Shown piece by piece: positions 36,678 through 45,470 of a stretch of 64,000 nt of DNA (its first letter is position 1; every line of letters starts with the position of its first letter). Origin of the DNA: CAG-390 sp045546615. Lineage in GTDB: Bacteria > Bacillota > Clostridia > Oscillospirales > CAG-272. The DNA lies in the NCBI GenBank assembly GCA_045546615.1, contig JAZQDD010000060.1, forward strand, positions 14,324 to 78,323, written 5' to 3'. The translations under genes and the position numbers were made by a program. The notes beneath the pieces were generated by a model. That model was not told the origin of the DNA. It did no database searches and saw only the letters and a list, made by a program, of their open reading frames with translations.

Positions 36678-37916
36678 TTAAATAACGAAAAAGTTGGGGA
36701 TACCGTCGGTATAGGTGGGCATCGCCTCACCCTTGATAAGCGGAAGCAGGTAGCGACAGCACTCATCCGTAACGTCATTGCCCCTCTCGTTAATAAATTC
36801 GGGGTAAACGTGCTTTATCTTGTTTGCTATCTCGGAAACGTCGGCGTGTCCCACGCTGAAAGCGTACTTGCCGTCCTTTTCTTCTCTTACGATAGTCATC
36901 ATCTCGCGCGTAACTCCCTCGGTTGCGGCGGCAACTGCAGCCTTTCCAACGGAAACGGACTCGGCAATATCCTGCGCCGAGGCAATGTGTGCCGCGCAAC
37001 GCTGTGAGATATTAAGCTCAACGGAGCGCACCTTACAGCCGAGCTTTGCTCTGACGGCAAGCTCAAGCGCCTTGCCCGTGCCCGAAAGTTGCTTGTGACC
37101 AAAAACGTCGGTCGTACCAACGTCAACGCCCTCGCAGACGTATCTGCCGTCGGCAAAACGAACGCCCTCGGAAACGGCAATAACGACGTTGGGATGGCGT
37201 TCAAGCGCAGAGCTTACATCCTCAAAAAATGCATCCATATCAAACGCACGCTCGGGAAGGTAAACGTAATCGGGAGCAACGCCGTTTACCACTCTGCCGA
37301 TAGCGGATGCGGCGGTGAGCCAGCCTGCGTCACGTCCCATTATCTCAACTATGGTAACTGCCTTGGTGGTATACACGGCGCAATCGCGGATAATTTCCTG
37401 CATGGTTACGGCAATATACTTTGCGGCAGAGCCAAAACCGGGGGTGTGGTCGGTCAGCACAAGGTCATTGTCGATGGTCTTGGGAACGCCCATAATACAC
37501 ATCTCGTAGTCGTGTCCCTTTGTATAAGCGGAAAGCTTGGCAACGGTATCCATGGAATCGTTGCCTCCGATATAAAAGAAATATCTGATATCGTATTTTT
37601 TGAAAATTTCAAGAAGTGCGGCGTACGTATCTTCTGCTCCGTCAGCATCGACTGCCGGCAGTTTTTTGCGGCAAGAGCCAAGTGCGGCGGCGGGCGTATG
37701 CTCAAGCAGAGTTATATTTTCCTCGTTTGCAAATATCTCGGAAAGGTTTACAAGCTTCTCCGCAAGAAGTCCCTCAACACCATTGCGCATACCGTAAAGA
37801 GTTTTTATTTCATCAGCGGCAAGCGCCCCTCTGATAACACCTGCAAGAGTTGCGTTTATCGCCGCTGTAGGGCCTCCTGACTGACCTACTACTGCATTTC
37901 CATAAAGTTTTTTCAT
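36678..37916 (-). CDS. pfp: Pyrophosphate-type 6-phosphofructokinase
   Basis: 412 residues. PFK catalyses phosphorylation of fructose 6-phosphate, the committed step of glycolysis. The N-terminal GQSGGPTAAINA and central motifs are clear. Two positions that separate ATP from PPi use are PPi-like: Asp in YIGGNDSMDT (ATP enzymes have Gly, as in GGDGS) and Lys in VPKTIDND (ATP enzymes have Gly or other). So a PPi-dependent, reversible enzyme is predicted. The GGNDS form, with Asn for the first Asp, is a clostridial variant. A perfect promoter lies upstream. Confidence 0.87.
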   Translation of the reverse strand: MKKLYGNAVVGQSGGPTAAINATLAGVIRGALAADEIKTLYGMRNGVEGLLAEKLVNLSEIFANEENITLLEHTPAAALGSCRKKLPAVDADGAEDTYAALLEIFKKYDIRYFFYIGGNDSMDTVAKLSAYTKGHDYEMCIMGVPKTIDNDLVLTDHTPGFGSAAKYIAVTMQEIIRDCAVYTTKAVTIVEIMGRDAGWLTAASAIGRVVNGVAPDYVYLPERAFDMDAFFEDVSSALERHPNVVIAVSEGVRFADGRYVCEGVDVGTTDVFGHKQLSGTGKALELAVRAKLGCKVRSVELNISQRCAAHIASAQDIAESVSVGKAAVAAATEGVTREMMTIVREEKDGKYAFSVGHADVSEIANKIKHVYPEFINERGNDVTDECCRYLLPLIKGEAMPTYTDGIPNFFVI

Positions 37917-37946
37917 AGCTATCCCCTATCAAAAAGATTTTATTCT

Positions 37947-37975
37947 ATTATACCTTGTATCTGTGCTTTTGTCAA
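37947..37975 (-). promoter_or_regulatory. Sigma-A promoter of the pfp-SDR operon
   Basis: On the minus strand TTGACA (37970-37975), 17 bases, TATAAT (37947-37952), a perfect consensus. It sits 6 bases after the stop of the 37982-38752 gene. The ribosome site AGGGGATAG precedes the ATG at 37916. Confidence 0.85.
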
Positions 37976-37981
37976 TACAGG

Positions 37982-38752
37982 CTACAGCTTTCGCTTCCAA
38001 ACGGACGCTCTGCCTCGTTTTGGCGCGTTTTCAAGCACGCCGATATTCGTCAGCGCGGCAATCGCCATATACACCCGTCTGCCCATTCTCTGCCCTGCCG
38101 CCTTCGCGTACTCGGCGGCGGTGAAGCATTCGGGCAAAGTGTCGGGCAGAAGCGCGGCATAGTCCTCGGGAAAATTCAGAGCAATTTCGTCAAATATCTC
38201 GGTCGGGAGTCGCTCGTAGCGGTTTGAACCGCGCTTTTTATCACGGCTCCAGCCGTCAAGAAAGCGATACTCCTCCTCCCCTATAAGGAGCAACCACACC
38301 GAAACGCGCCCCGTTGCTATAAGCTCGGAAATATATACAAGCTCGCTCGTTTCATCCTCGGCTCTGCCGCGGCTCTTGCGTGCGGGGTGCGTCTCGCCGC
38401 TGTCGGCATCTATCCATATTTTTCGTTTCTCCAGCGCAATGGGATGCACTACCGTAACGTGGTAATCGGCATTCTCAACGTAATATGCCAGCTTTTTTTT
38501 CAAAGGAAAAAGCGAGCCCGTCTGTATTTCGTATATCTCACCGTCGCACAATATATCGGCAATATACCGCGCACCGATGGGAATTTCGTGGCAATCCTCG
38601 TCCTCGCACACAAAGCGTTTGAGTATCATGTGCATACGCTTTTCGTTGTACGTGCCGATCTCACCATCATAGCTTCTGTCGCTCGGCAGGGGCGTTGCCG
38701 TTATCTCACGGCAAACCCTTGCAAAACGCTCGTGATCGTCGCGGCAAAGCAT
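37982..38752 (-). CDS. Protein with PD-(D/E)XK nuclease-like core and C-terminal winged helix; function unknown
   Basis: 256 residues, not assigned to a named family. Near residues 40-90, NEKRMHMILKRF, then RYIADILCDGEIYEIQTGS, fit a PD-(D/E)XK pattern: a Glu on a helix, an Asp on a strand (ADI), and Glu-x-Gln (EIQ). This is followed by a helix and a VTVVHPI strand. The C-terminal 90 residues (FTAAEYAKAAGQRMGRRVYMAIAALTNIGVLENA) look like a winged helix. The ATG at 38750-38752 overlaps the exporter stop as TGATG, so translation is coupled; a GTG one codon earlier is also possible. It could bind or cut nucleic acid; this is inference. Confidence 0.65.
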   Translation of the reverse strand: MLCRDDHERFARVCREITATPLPSDRSYDGEIGTYNEKRMHMILKRFVCEDEDCHEIPIGARYIADILCDGEIYEIQTGSLFPLKKKLAYYVENADYHVTVVHPIALEKRKIWIDADSGETHPARKSRGRAEDETSELVYISELIATGRVSVWLLLIGEEEYRFLDGWSRDKKRGSNRYERLPTEIFDEIALNFPEDYAALLPDTLPECFTAAEYAKAAGQRMGRRVYMAIAALTNIGVLENAPKRGRASVWKRKL

Positions 38753-40626
38753 CACGTTGCAATTCCCGCAAACTGATTTTTATACAGTTTGCTGTACTCA
38801 CCGCCCGCGGCAAGAAGCTCGTCATGGCTTCCCGCCTCGACGATTTTGCCCTTGTCAAGCACAACTATAACGTCAGCACCGCGAATTGTAGAGAGACGGT
38901 GGGCGATGATGAGCGAAGTGCGGTTTTTCATAAGCGCAACCATGGCCCCTTGTATCTGCATTTCCGTGCGCGTGTCAACGGAGCTTGTCGCCTCATCAAG
39001 TATCAATATACGCGGGTCCGCAAGCACGGCGCGAGCGATGGAAAGAAGCTGACGCTGTCCCTGCGAAAGATTACTGCCAGACTCGGCAAGCACGGTCTCA
39101 TATCCGTCGGGGAGACGGTCTATAAACGTATCCGCCTTCGCGGTATGCGCCGCACGGCGAAGCTCCTCGTCGCTCGCATCCGTCTTTCCGTAGCGGATAT
39201 TGTTTGCTATCGTGTCCGAGAACAGTACGGTGTCCTGAAGCACTATGGCGATAGCCGAGCGCAAAGTCTCCTTCGGGATATCCTTGATATCCACGCCGTC
39301 GATAGTAATTCTGCCGCCGTCAAGCTCATAAAAGCGCGTCAGCAGATTGACTACCGTCGTCTTTCCGGAGCCCGTCGCGCCAACGAGCGCTATCATCTGC
39401 CCCGCCTTGACCTTCAAATCAAAGCCGCGAAGCACCCTCTCGCCCTCAACGTAGGAAAAATCAATGTTTTCAAAAGCAATATCTCCCTTGATATCCTCGT
39501 TTTTAATCTCAAGAGCCCCCTCGTCAATCTCATCGGGACTGTCAAGCATTTGGAAAATGCGCTCCGCACCCGCGAGCGCGGTAAGGACCGTGGAATACTG
39601 ATTTGCTATCTGATTTATGGGCTGTGAGAACTTTTTGGAATATTGGAGCATCGCCTGAATGCTACCAACGCTAAGTCCGCCAATGCCGTTAATAACGAGA
39701 TATCCGCCCGCCGCGGCAATAAGAACGTACTGCAAGTTACCGATAAAATTCATTACAGGCCCCATTATTGAGCCCCAGACACGCGCGCTGATGGAGCATT
39801 TGCGAAAATCTTCCGATATTTCGCCAAATGCCTCAACGGCATCATCTTCCTTACCATAGGCAACAACGGTTTTATAGCCCGTGACCATTTCCTCGACCTG
39901 ACCGTTAAGTTTGCCGAGCAGTTTTTGTCGGCGGACAAAGTATTTGCGCATAAATTTTGCGAGGTTCGTAGAAACTAAAATAGTAAGCGGTATAGTCACA
40001 AGCGCAACAAGCGTCATTATCGGGCTGTAATAAAGCATCATCGAAAACGCGCCCACAAGAGTAAGTATTGCCGAAAAAAGAGAAGTCAATGCCTGCGATA
40101 TAGCCGTGGAAACGTTTTCAACGTCATTCGTCATTCGGCTCATTATATCGCCGTGGCGGTGCGTGTCCGTGTACTTTATGGGCAAGCGCGATATCTTTGC
40201 AAAAAGCTCACGGCGCATAACGTATATGGTGCTTTGCGAAAGCTTTGCCGAGATAAGTCCCTGCGTCAGCGAAAACGCCGAGTTGATAACGTAGATAACT
40301 ATCATCACGGCAAGGAAAAAGGTCATTTGCGAAAAATCCACGGTAAGCGCACCGTCAACGACCTTGATGGTGTCTATCGCCTTTTGCTGCATTACGGGCG
40401 AAAGCAAGTCCGCCGTAGTGATAAGAAGCGTAATGCAAATAAGTGCGTAAAGCACATACTTGCTTTTGCCTATGTATTTAAACAGCCTGCCGAGAGTTTT
40501 AAGAGTATTCTTCGGCTTTTCGCCGTTTATACGCGCGTTCATATTGCGCGGTCCGCCTCCACCGGGGCGAAAATCTATCTGCGGTTTTTGCGCGGCATTA
40601 TTCTTTCCGAAATCACGCTCTGCCAT
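38752..40626 (-). CDS. ABC exporter half, consensus ATPase site
   Basis: 624 residues. Six membrane helices are followed by an ATPase domain with Walker A GATGSGKTT, signature LSQGQRQLL, Walker B LILDEATSSVD and the H-loop IIAHRLST. The N-terminus is Gly/Pro-rich (about 1-40). The catalytic Glu and His are intact, but the signature is LSQGQ, not LSGGQ. Together with the upstream subunit this matches a heterodimeric multidrug-type exporter (BmrCD or LmrCD class). The start follows GAGGAGGTG and overlaps the partner gene by 14 bases. Substrate unknown. Confidence 0.9.
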   Translation of the reverse strand: MAERDFGKNNAAQKPQIDFRPGGGGPRNMNARINGEKPKNTLKTLGRLFKYIGKSKYVLYALICITLLITTADLLSPVMQQKAIDTIKVVDGALTVDFSQMTFFLAVMIVIYVINSAFSLTQGLISAKLSQSTIYVMRRELFAKISRLPIKYTDTHRHGDIMSRMTNDVENVSTAISQALTSLFSAILTLVGAFSMMLYYSPIMTLVALVTIPLTILVSTNLAKFMRKYFVRRQKLLGKLNGQVEEMVTGYKTVVAYGKEDDAVEAFGEISEDFRKCSISARVWGSIMGPVMNFIGNLQYVLIAAAGGYLVINGIGGLSVGSIQAMLQYSKKFSQPINQIANQYSTVLTALAGAERIFQMLDSPDEIDEGALEIKNEDIKGDIAFENIDFSYVEGERVLRGFDLKVKAGQMIALVGATGSGKTTVVNLLTRFYELDGGRITIDGVDIKDIPKETLRSAIAIVLQDTVLFSDTIANNIRYGKTDASDEELRRAAHTAKADTFIDRLPDGYETVLAESGSNLSQGQRQLLSIARAVLADPRILILDEATSSVDTRTEMQIQGAMVALMKNRTSLIIAHRLSTIRGADVIVVLDKGKIVEAGSHDELLAAGGEYSKLYKNQFAGIAT

Positions 40627-42472
40627 CAGAATTCACCTCCTCGCCCTCTTTTTTCGTTATCAGAGCGCCCGAACGCACTTGAGAGGAATATATATCGCGG
40701 TAGGTCTCGCTTATTTGCATAAGCTCGTCGTGAGGCGCACAATGAACTATCGTGCCGTCGGACTCTATGACCGCTATCCTGTCAGCATCCTGCACGCTCG
40801 CTATCCTCTGCGCTATCATAATAACGGTGGTATTTTCAAGCCTCTCACGCATCGAACGGCGCAGCGTTGCCTCGGTCGCAAGGTCAAGTGCCGAGGTGGA
40901 ATCGTCAAGAATAAGTATCTCGGGGCGGCGCAGCATTGCGCGTGCTATGGACATTCTCTGCTTTTGTCCGCCCGAAAGAGACGCACCCTTTTCGGCAATA
41001 AAGGTGGAATACCCATCCGAAAAGCCATCAATAAACGGAGATGCCTGTGCCGCCTCTGCCGCCGAAACTACCTCATCATCCGTTGCATCGGGAGCGCCCC
41101 AACGGATATTTCCTGCAATAGTATCGGAGAAAAGCTCGCTCTTTTGCATAACGTAACCGATTTTTTTACGCAGAGCGCAAAGCTCGTACGATTTGGTGGA
41201 AACGCCGTCGACCAGCACCTCTCCCGACGTAGCATCATAAAAACGCGGTATCAGCTGGACAAGGCTTGATTTTCCCGAGCCTGTCGCGCCTATTACGGCA
41301 AGAGTTTCGCCGCGTCTTACCTTGAGATTTATATCAGTAAGCACCGCCTTGCCCGTTGCGCTCGGATATGAAAAGCAAACATCTTTGAATTCCACAGCAT
41401 ACTCGCTGTTTGCGTCCCCATCCTTTACACCGCCTCCAACGATAGTTGGCTCGGTGTCAAGAACCTCAAAAATACGCTTTGTGGAAGCGGCGGCGCGTGA
41501 AATGGATTGGAACATATTGCTTATCATCATCAGTGAGAAGATGACCTGCGTGGCATACGTAACAGCCGCCATGACCGAACCCGTGGTCATACCCGCCGCG
41601 CCGATATCTATTTGCCAACCGCCGATATAAATGATGGCAGTAATGGAAAAACCTAGTATCAGCGTAAGCACGGGATGCATCACAGCAATCAGGCGCATAA
41701 CGCGCAGATTGGTATCGCGAAGCTCGCTGTTCGCGCTCTCAAAGCGTGTGCATTCGTAATCCTCCCTAACGTACGCTTTTACAACACGCGCACCGCTGAC
41801 GTTCTCCTGAACCACTGAATTTACCTTATCGAGCTTTTTTTGCACGACGGCAAAAATCGGAACGGAGCGCATCACAATAAAAAGAAGCATTACTATCATT
41901 ACGGGCAAAGCGCAAAGAAGCACCGTGCCGAACTTCAGATTCAGCGACAAAAGCATAAACGTACCGCCGATAAAGAACATCGGAGAGCGCACGAGCATAC
42001 GCAATATCATTTCGACAAAATCAATGGTCTGCGTGATATCGTTGGTCATGCGCGTAACGAGTGAACCCGTAGTGAATTTGTCGGTCTGCTCAATGGACAG
42101 CGACATGACTCGGCGGTACGCATCACAGCGCAGATCGTGTCCGAGTCCTTGCGAGGCACGCGCCGCCGTATAAGCACAAAAAGTACCGAAAAAGCCTCCA
42201 ATAAGGGTAATCAGAAGCATTAAAGAGCCGAAAATTATTATCATAGTCATTCGGTTGACGTCCGTAGAACCTGTAAAAATGCGGAGGATGGCGGCGGCAA
42301 GGGGCGAGCCGAAATCCTTATCCGTAACGGATATGCCCTCCACACCGTAGTTTACGATGAAGGACATCAGATACGGCAGGCAAAGGTCAGCCATTACCTC
42401 ACCCATCATCATAAGCGGAGAGACTATGGCAAGAAGTCTGTAAGGCTTCAAATATTTAAAAAGTTTTTTCAT
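40613..42472 (-). CDS. ABC exporter half, degenerate ATPase site
   Basis: 619 residues with six membrane helices and an ATPase domain. Walker A is GATGSGKSS and the signature LSGGQKQR is perfect. Walker B reads LILDDSTSALD, so the catalytic Glu is Asp, and the switch His is Gln (MIAQRIAS). These are the paired marks of the non-hydrolysing site of heterodimeric exporters; the intact signature completes the other subunit's active site. The ATG overlaps the MarR stop as ATGA. Regulation by MarR suggests export of a toxic compound or drug. Confidence 0.9.
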   Translation of the reverse strand: MKKLFKYLKPYRLLAIVSPLMMMGEVMADLCLPYLMSFIVNYGVEGISVTDKDFGSPLAAAILRIFTGSTDVNRMTMIIIFGSLMLLITLIGGFFGTFCAYTAARASQGLGHDLRCDAYRRVMSLSIEQTDKFTTGSLVTRMTNDITQTIDFVEMILRMLVRSPMFFIGGTFMLLSLNLKFGTVLLCALPVMIVMLLFIVMRSVPIFAVVQKKLDKVNSVVQENVSGARVVKAYVREDYECTRFESANSELRDTNLRVMRLIAVMHPVLTLILGFSITAIIYIGGWQIDIGAAGMTTGSVMAAVTYATQVIFSLMMISNMFQSISRAAASTKRIFEVLDTEPTIVGGGVKDGDANSEYAVEFKDVCFSYPSATGKAVLTDINLKVRRGETLAVIGATGSGKSSLVQLIPRFYDATSGEVLVDGVSTKSYELCALRKKIGYVMQKSELFSDTIAGNIRWGAPDATDDEVVSAAEAAQASPFIDGFSDGYSTFIAEKGASLSGGQKQRMSIARAMLRRPEILILDDSTSALDLATEATLRRSMRERLENTTVIMIAQRIASVQDADRIAVIESDGTIVHCAPHDELMQISETYRDIYSSQVRSGALITKKEGEEVNSDGRA

Positions 42473-42936
42473 TCGTCCCCGCCTACCTCGTTTGCAAGGT
42501 TATCTCTCATTCTTATGAGCAAACTGCGAAGAATTTGTGTTTCCTCCTCGCTGATACCGCGCATAATTACCTCGTCTATGCGGTGTATGCGGTCAAGGTG
42601 GCTCGCATCCAGCGCTTTGCCCGCGTCAGTCAGAAAAACGCGCACCGCACGCATATCCATGGGGTCTGTTTCGCGCCTGACGTAGCCCTGCTCCTCCATA
42701 CGCTTGAGCGCAACGCTGACCGTTGGCGGTTTCAGTTTTGTTGATTCAGCCAGCTCAAGCTGGGTAACCCCATCGCTGTTGGCAAGACTCCAAAAAAGCG
42801 CACGGCAGCTGTTTTGCGACATTATGGAGTTTTCAGGCTCGCTCTCACGCATTCGGCTGCGTTGCATACGCGAAATCTGTCCTATTATCATAGGCACACT
42901 TATGTGTTCATCATCACGTTTCATCTTTGTATTCAA
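42469..42936 (-). CDS. MarR-family repressor of the ABC exporter
   Basis: 155 residues with a winged helix: VTQLELAESTKLKPPTVSVALKRMEEQGYV, then RRETDPMDMRAVRVFLTDAG (beta wing). The start is a TTG at 42934-42936, because GGAGG lies 7 bases before it. The first ATG, four codons later, is about 19 bases from that site. The gene overlaps the first exporter gene by 4 bases, so the regulator and exporter are coproduced. A palindrome covers its promoter. This is a standard self-regulated drug-efflux operon. Confidence 0.88.
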   Translation of the reverse strand: MNTKMKRDDEHISVPMIIGQISRMQRSRMRESEPENSIMSQNSCRALFWSLANSDGVTQLELAESTKLKPPTVSVALKRMEEQGYVRRETDPMDMRAVRVFLTDAGKALDASHLDRIHRIDEVIMRGISEEETQILRSLLIRMRDNLANEVGGDE

Positions 42937-42953
42937 GATCAGTCCTCCGCAAA

Positions 42954-42983
42954 TAATTAGTTTATAAATAAATTACTTGTCAA
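42954..42983 (-). promoter_or_regulatory. Promoter and MarR operator of the exporter operon
   Basis: On the minus strand TTGACA (42978-42983), 18 bases, TAATTA (42954-42959). The imperfect palindrome AATTAGTTTA-TAAATAAATT (42955-42974, 8 of 10 symmetric) fills the spacer, the right position for MarR repression. Confidence 0.65.
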
Positions 42984-43167
42984 TTATATCAATTTTTCAC
43001 CAAAAGTCAAGCAATATCATAGATTATTAACAAATTAAGTTGATTTTTTGACATTGAAAAAATGGAACGCCGATTGAAATTTACTACACATTAAAAACGC
43101 AGAGGGGGGGAAAATTATTATTGCGGATAAAACCGCAAATTTTAAAACGGGATAAAATGGTGGATAT

Positions 43168-44220
43168 ATGCGATTCAGAACAAAAATAAGGCGAGTTCGC
43201 TTTTTCCCCGCGATGCTCGCGGCGATCGCACTGTCACTCGCTCTCTTCATTTCGCTGTCGATTCCGCTCTTAGGTGCGGAGATCGACTCACCGCATGACG
43301 CTATGTGCTCCGCAGAGCCGAAAATGCTCATCCCCGGCGGTATGACCTTCGGGGTGAGATTTTTCACAGACGGCGTGCTTGTGGTCGGGTTTGCGAAAAA
43401 CGGAGACTGCCCCGCTTACGCCGCAGGTCTGCGGATCGGAGACGTGGTATTAAAGGCGGACGGGCGCGATATCAGCGGCGCGGAGGATCTGACAGAGATC
43501 ATAGAAAACAGCGGCGGACGCACGCTTGAGCTTACCTGCCGACGCGACAAGGCGGATTTCACAGTAAAAGTCACGCCGCGCGCTGACAAAAACGAAAAAT
43601 ACAAGGCAGGAATGTGGGTGCGCGACGGCGGCGCAGGCATCGGAACGGTAACGTACATCGATCCGAGCACAGGTGCGTTCGGCGGACTTGGACACGGCAT
43701 TTGCGACGCTGATACGGGCAAGCCGATTCCCCTCGGCAGGGGTGTGGTGCTTGGCGTAAATATCAGCGGAATCACCAAGGGAAGTGTCGGTGCGCCGGGT
43801 GAGATAAAGGGATATTTTGAGTCCTCAAAGCTCGGTTCGGTGGTAAAAAACACTGATTGCGGCGTGTTTGGCATTTACAGCGAGATACCAAAGACGGCAT
43901 ACGGAGCGATGCCGATAGCAAGCGCGAAAGATGTCAAGGAGGGTGCGGCGACCATCCTTTGCACTCTTGACTCGGGACAAATGCATGAATACTCGGTGGA
44001 GCTTTATTCGATAGACAAAAGCGCGGCGGGCGGGCGGTGCTTTTCGGTAAAGGTAACGGACAAAGATCTTCTTGCCATAACGGGCGGCATCGTTCAGGGA
44101 ATGTCGGGAAGCCCCATAATCCAGAACGGCAAACTCGTCGGCGCGGTAACTCACGTCCTCGTGAGCGACCCCACAGCAGGCTACGGGATATTTATCGAGA
44201 ACATGCTCGCGAGGGAGTAA
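43168..44220 (+). CDS. spoIVB: SpoIVB-type sporulation peptidase (S55), 3' end duplicated downstream
   Basis: 350 residues. SpoIVB is secreted by the forespore and cleaves SpoIVFA to start sigma-K processing. An N-terminal membrane helix (about 12-35), a PDZ domain (about 58-140) and the S55 core are present. The catalytic Ser is in GIVQGMSGSPII, with the family end THVLVSDPTAGYGIFIENML; the conserved GGLGHGICD carries the His. The start follows GGTGG. The last 69 bases (44152-44220) recur at 46449-46517 with five changes, and a Fic gene and an HTH gene lie between. The gene itself is complete. Confidence 0.93.
   Translation: MRFRTKIRRVRFFPAMLAAIALSLALFISLSIPLLGAEIDSPHDAMCSAEPKMLIPGGMTFGVRFFTDGVLVVGFAKNGDCPAYAAGLRIGDVVLKADGRDISGAEDLTEIIENSGGRTLELTCRRDKADFTVKVTPRADKNEKYKAGMWVRDGGAGIGTVTYIDPSTGAFGGLGHGICDADTGKPIPLGRGVVLGVNISGITKGSVGAPGEIKGYFESSKLGSVVKNTDCGVFGIYSEIPKTAYGAMPIASAKDVKEGAATILCTLDSGQMHEYSVELYSIDKSAAGGRCFSVKVTDKDLLAITGGIVQGMSGSPIIQNGKLVGAVTHVLVSDPTAGYGIFIENMLARE
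44152..44220 (+). repeat. Left copy of the 69-bp direct repeat (spoIVB 3' end)
   Basis: It matches 46449-46517 at 64 of 69 positions. The differences are C/T, TG/CC within one codon, A/G and C/T; all but one codon change are silent. It ends exactly at the TAA. Confidence 0.92.
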
Positions 44221-44250
44221 AAGCAACCTACAAATTAATAAAAAAGCTGT

Positions 44251-44289
44251 CCCTTATATAACACACCAAACAAGTGAGTTATACAAGGG
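44251..44289 (+). terminator. Terminator just inside the cassette, after spoIVB
   Basis: CCCTT-TATAAC pairs with GTTATA-AAGGG with one mismatch, followed by CAACTGTTATTTTT. It ends the rebuilt spoIVB transcript in place of the displaced native terminator. Confidence 0.55.
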
Positions 44290-44364
44290 GCAACTGTTAT
44301 TTTTGATGTAAAATTTGATTTAAAAGTAATATTTTTAAATCCAAGCTATTGTAAATATTAAGTA

Positions 44365-44414
44365 TTGATTTTTGGGGAATAATGTGATATAATTTGAGAG
44401 ATAAAGTTCCCCAA
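44365..44414 (+). promoter_or_regulatory. Promoter and inverted repeat upstream of the Fic gene
   Basis: TTGATT (44365-44370), 17 bases, TATAAT (44388-44393). TTGGGGAA (44372-44379) and its reverse complement TTCCCCAA (44407-44414) flank the -10. This is a possible operator for the neighbouring HTH protein, or a loop in the leader. Confidence 0.65.
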
Positions 44415-44427
44415 TGGAGTAAATACT

Positions 44428-45366
44428 ATGGATAACATTTATACAAAAATACAGGAAATGCTTCACAGCAAAGCCGAGCTACAAGCAAGACTCCGACTTT
44501 TACCTTATGACGGCACTCCCGAAATTAAAGACCGCGAAGGGCAAAAATATTTATACGTTCGCAAACGTGTTGGCAGCCGTTTAACATCTACTTATATTGA
44601 TTCTTATTCCGACGAGCTGTATAATCTTTTACTCCGTAATAATAAAGAGGCAAAGGAAATAAGAAAACAGCTTCGCAAAATCGAAAAAGAATTAGCTTTG
44701 CTCGGATATGTTCAGACCGAGCTTTCTCCTCGCGTTCTTTTGAATTTAGAGTTTGCAAGAGCAAATATGAAAGCAAATATCTATGACCAAGCAGTTTTGG
44801 AGGGTGTTGCTACCTCTTTTCCCCAAACGGAAGATATCATTGATAATGGTATAGTAAGCGGCATGACCGCAACCGATATTCAAAAAATCCTCAATTTAAA
44901 GCATGCTTGGGAATTTATTTTGGACCGCGACGTTGCAATGTATTCGAGTGATTATGACATTCTCTGTCACATAGCCAAGCTTGTAAACGAAGGTTTTTAT
45001 CACGATGGCGGAAGAATACGCGGTGTACCAGTAACGATCGGTGGCACCTCATATATACCGCAATTACCCATAGAATCCGTTGTTAAAGAGCGGGTGCGAG
45101 ATATCATTAATTCAACCGATGAAGCGATAAATATTGCGATCAAGCTTTGCCTTTACTGTATGAAAACACAAATTTTCAATGACGGCAACAAGCGTGCCTC
45201 TGTAATATTTGCAAACCACTATCTAATTTCAAAAGGCGGAGGAATGATAGTAATTCCCGAGTCAGAGGTGCCGAAGTTTAAATTACTGCTTGTTGCTTAT
45301 TACGAAGACAAAGACAATGGAGAGATTTTTGAATTTATGAAAACAAAGTGCTGGAAAACTTTTTAA
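44428..45366 (+). CDS. Fic-family protein with Gln in place of the catalytic His
   Basis: 312 residues. A helical N-terminus (1-95) precedes the Fic fold. The regulatory helix motif VLEGVAT has Glu125 and corresponds to class II autoinhibition (SxxxEG-like, with Gln in place of Ser). The flap is RIRGVPVTIGGTSYIPQLP (about 196-213). The core reads QIFNDGNKR (248-256): the catalytic His of HxFx(D/E)GN(G/K)R is Gln (CAA), and Lys255 replaces the usual Gly, as in Doc. Canonical Fic enzymes move AMP or phosphate onto a target; without the His this activity is doubtful. It lies in the cassette with an HTH gene. The ribosome site is GGAG. Confidence 0.85.
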   Translation: MDNIYTKIQEMLHSKAELQARLRLLPYDGTPEIKDREGQKYLYVRKRVGSRLTSTYIDSYSDELYNLLLRNNKEAKEIRKQLRKIEKELALLGYVQTELSPRVLLNLEFARANMKANIYDQAVLEGVATSFPQTEDIIDNGIVSGMTATDIQKILNLKHAWEFILDRDVAMYSSDYDILCHIAKLVNEGFYHDGGRIRGVPVTIGGTSYIPQLPIESVVKERVRDIINSTDEAINIAIKLCLYCMKTQIFNDGNKRASVIFANHYLISKGGGMIVIPESEVPKFKLLLVAYYEDKDNGEIFEFMKTKCWKTF

Positions 45367-45470
45367 AGTTTATTCAACTGAAAGTAGAGTTTTTCCCGAG
45401 TGCTGTTATTTTAAAATAGAACTATTTGTGATACAATGATATTAATAAAAACATTAAGGGAGATATAAAT

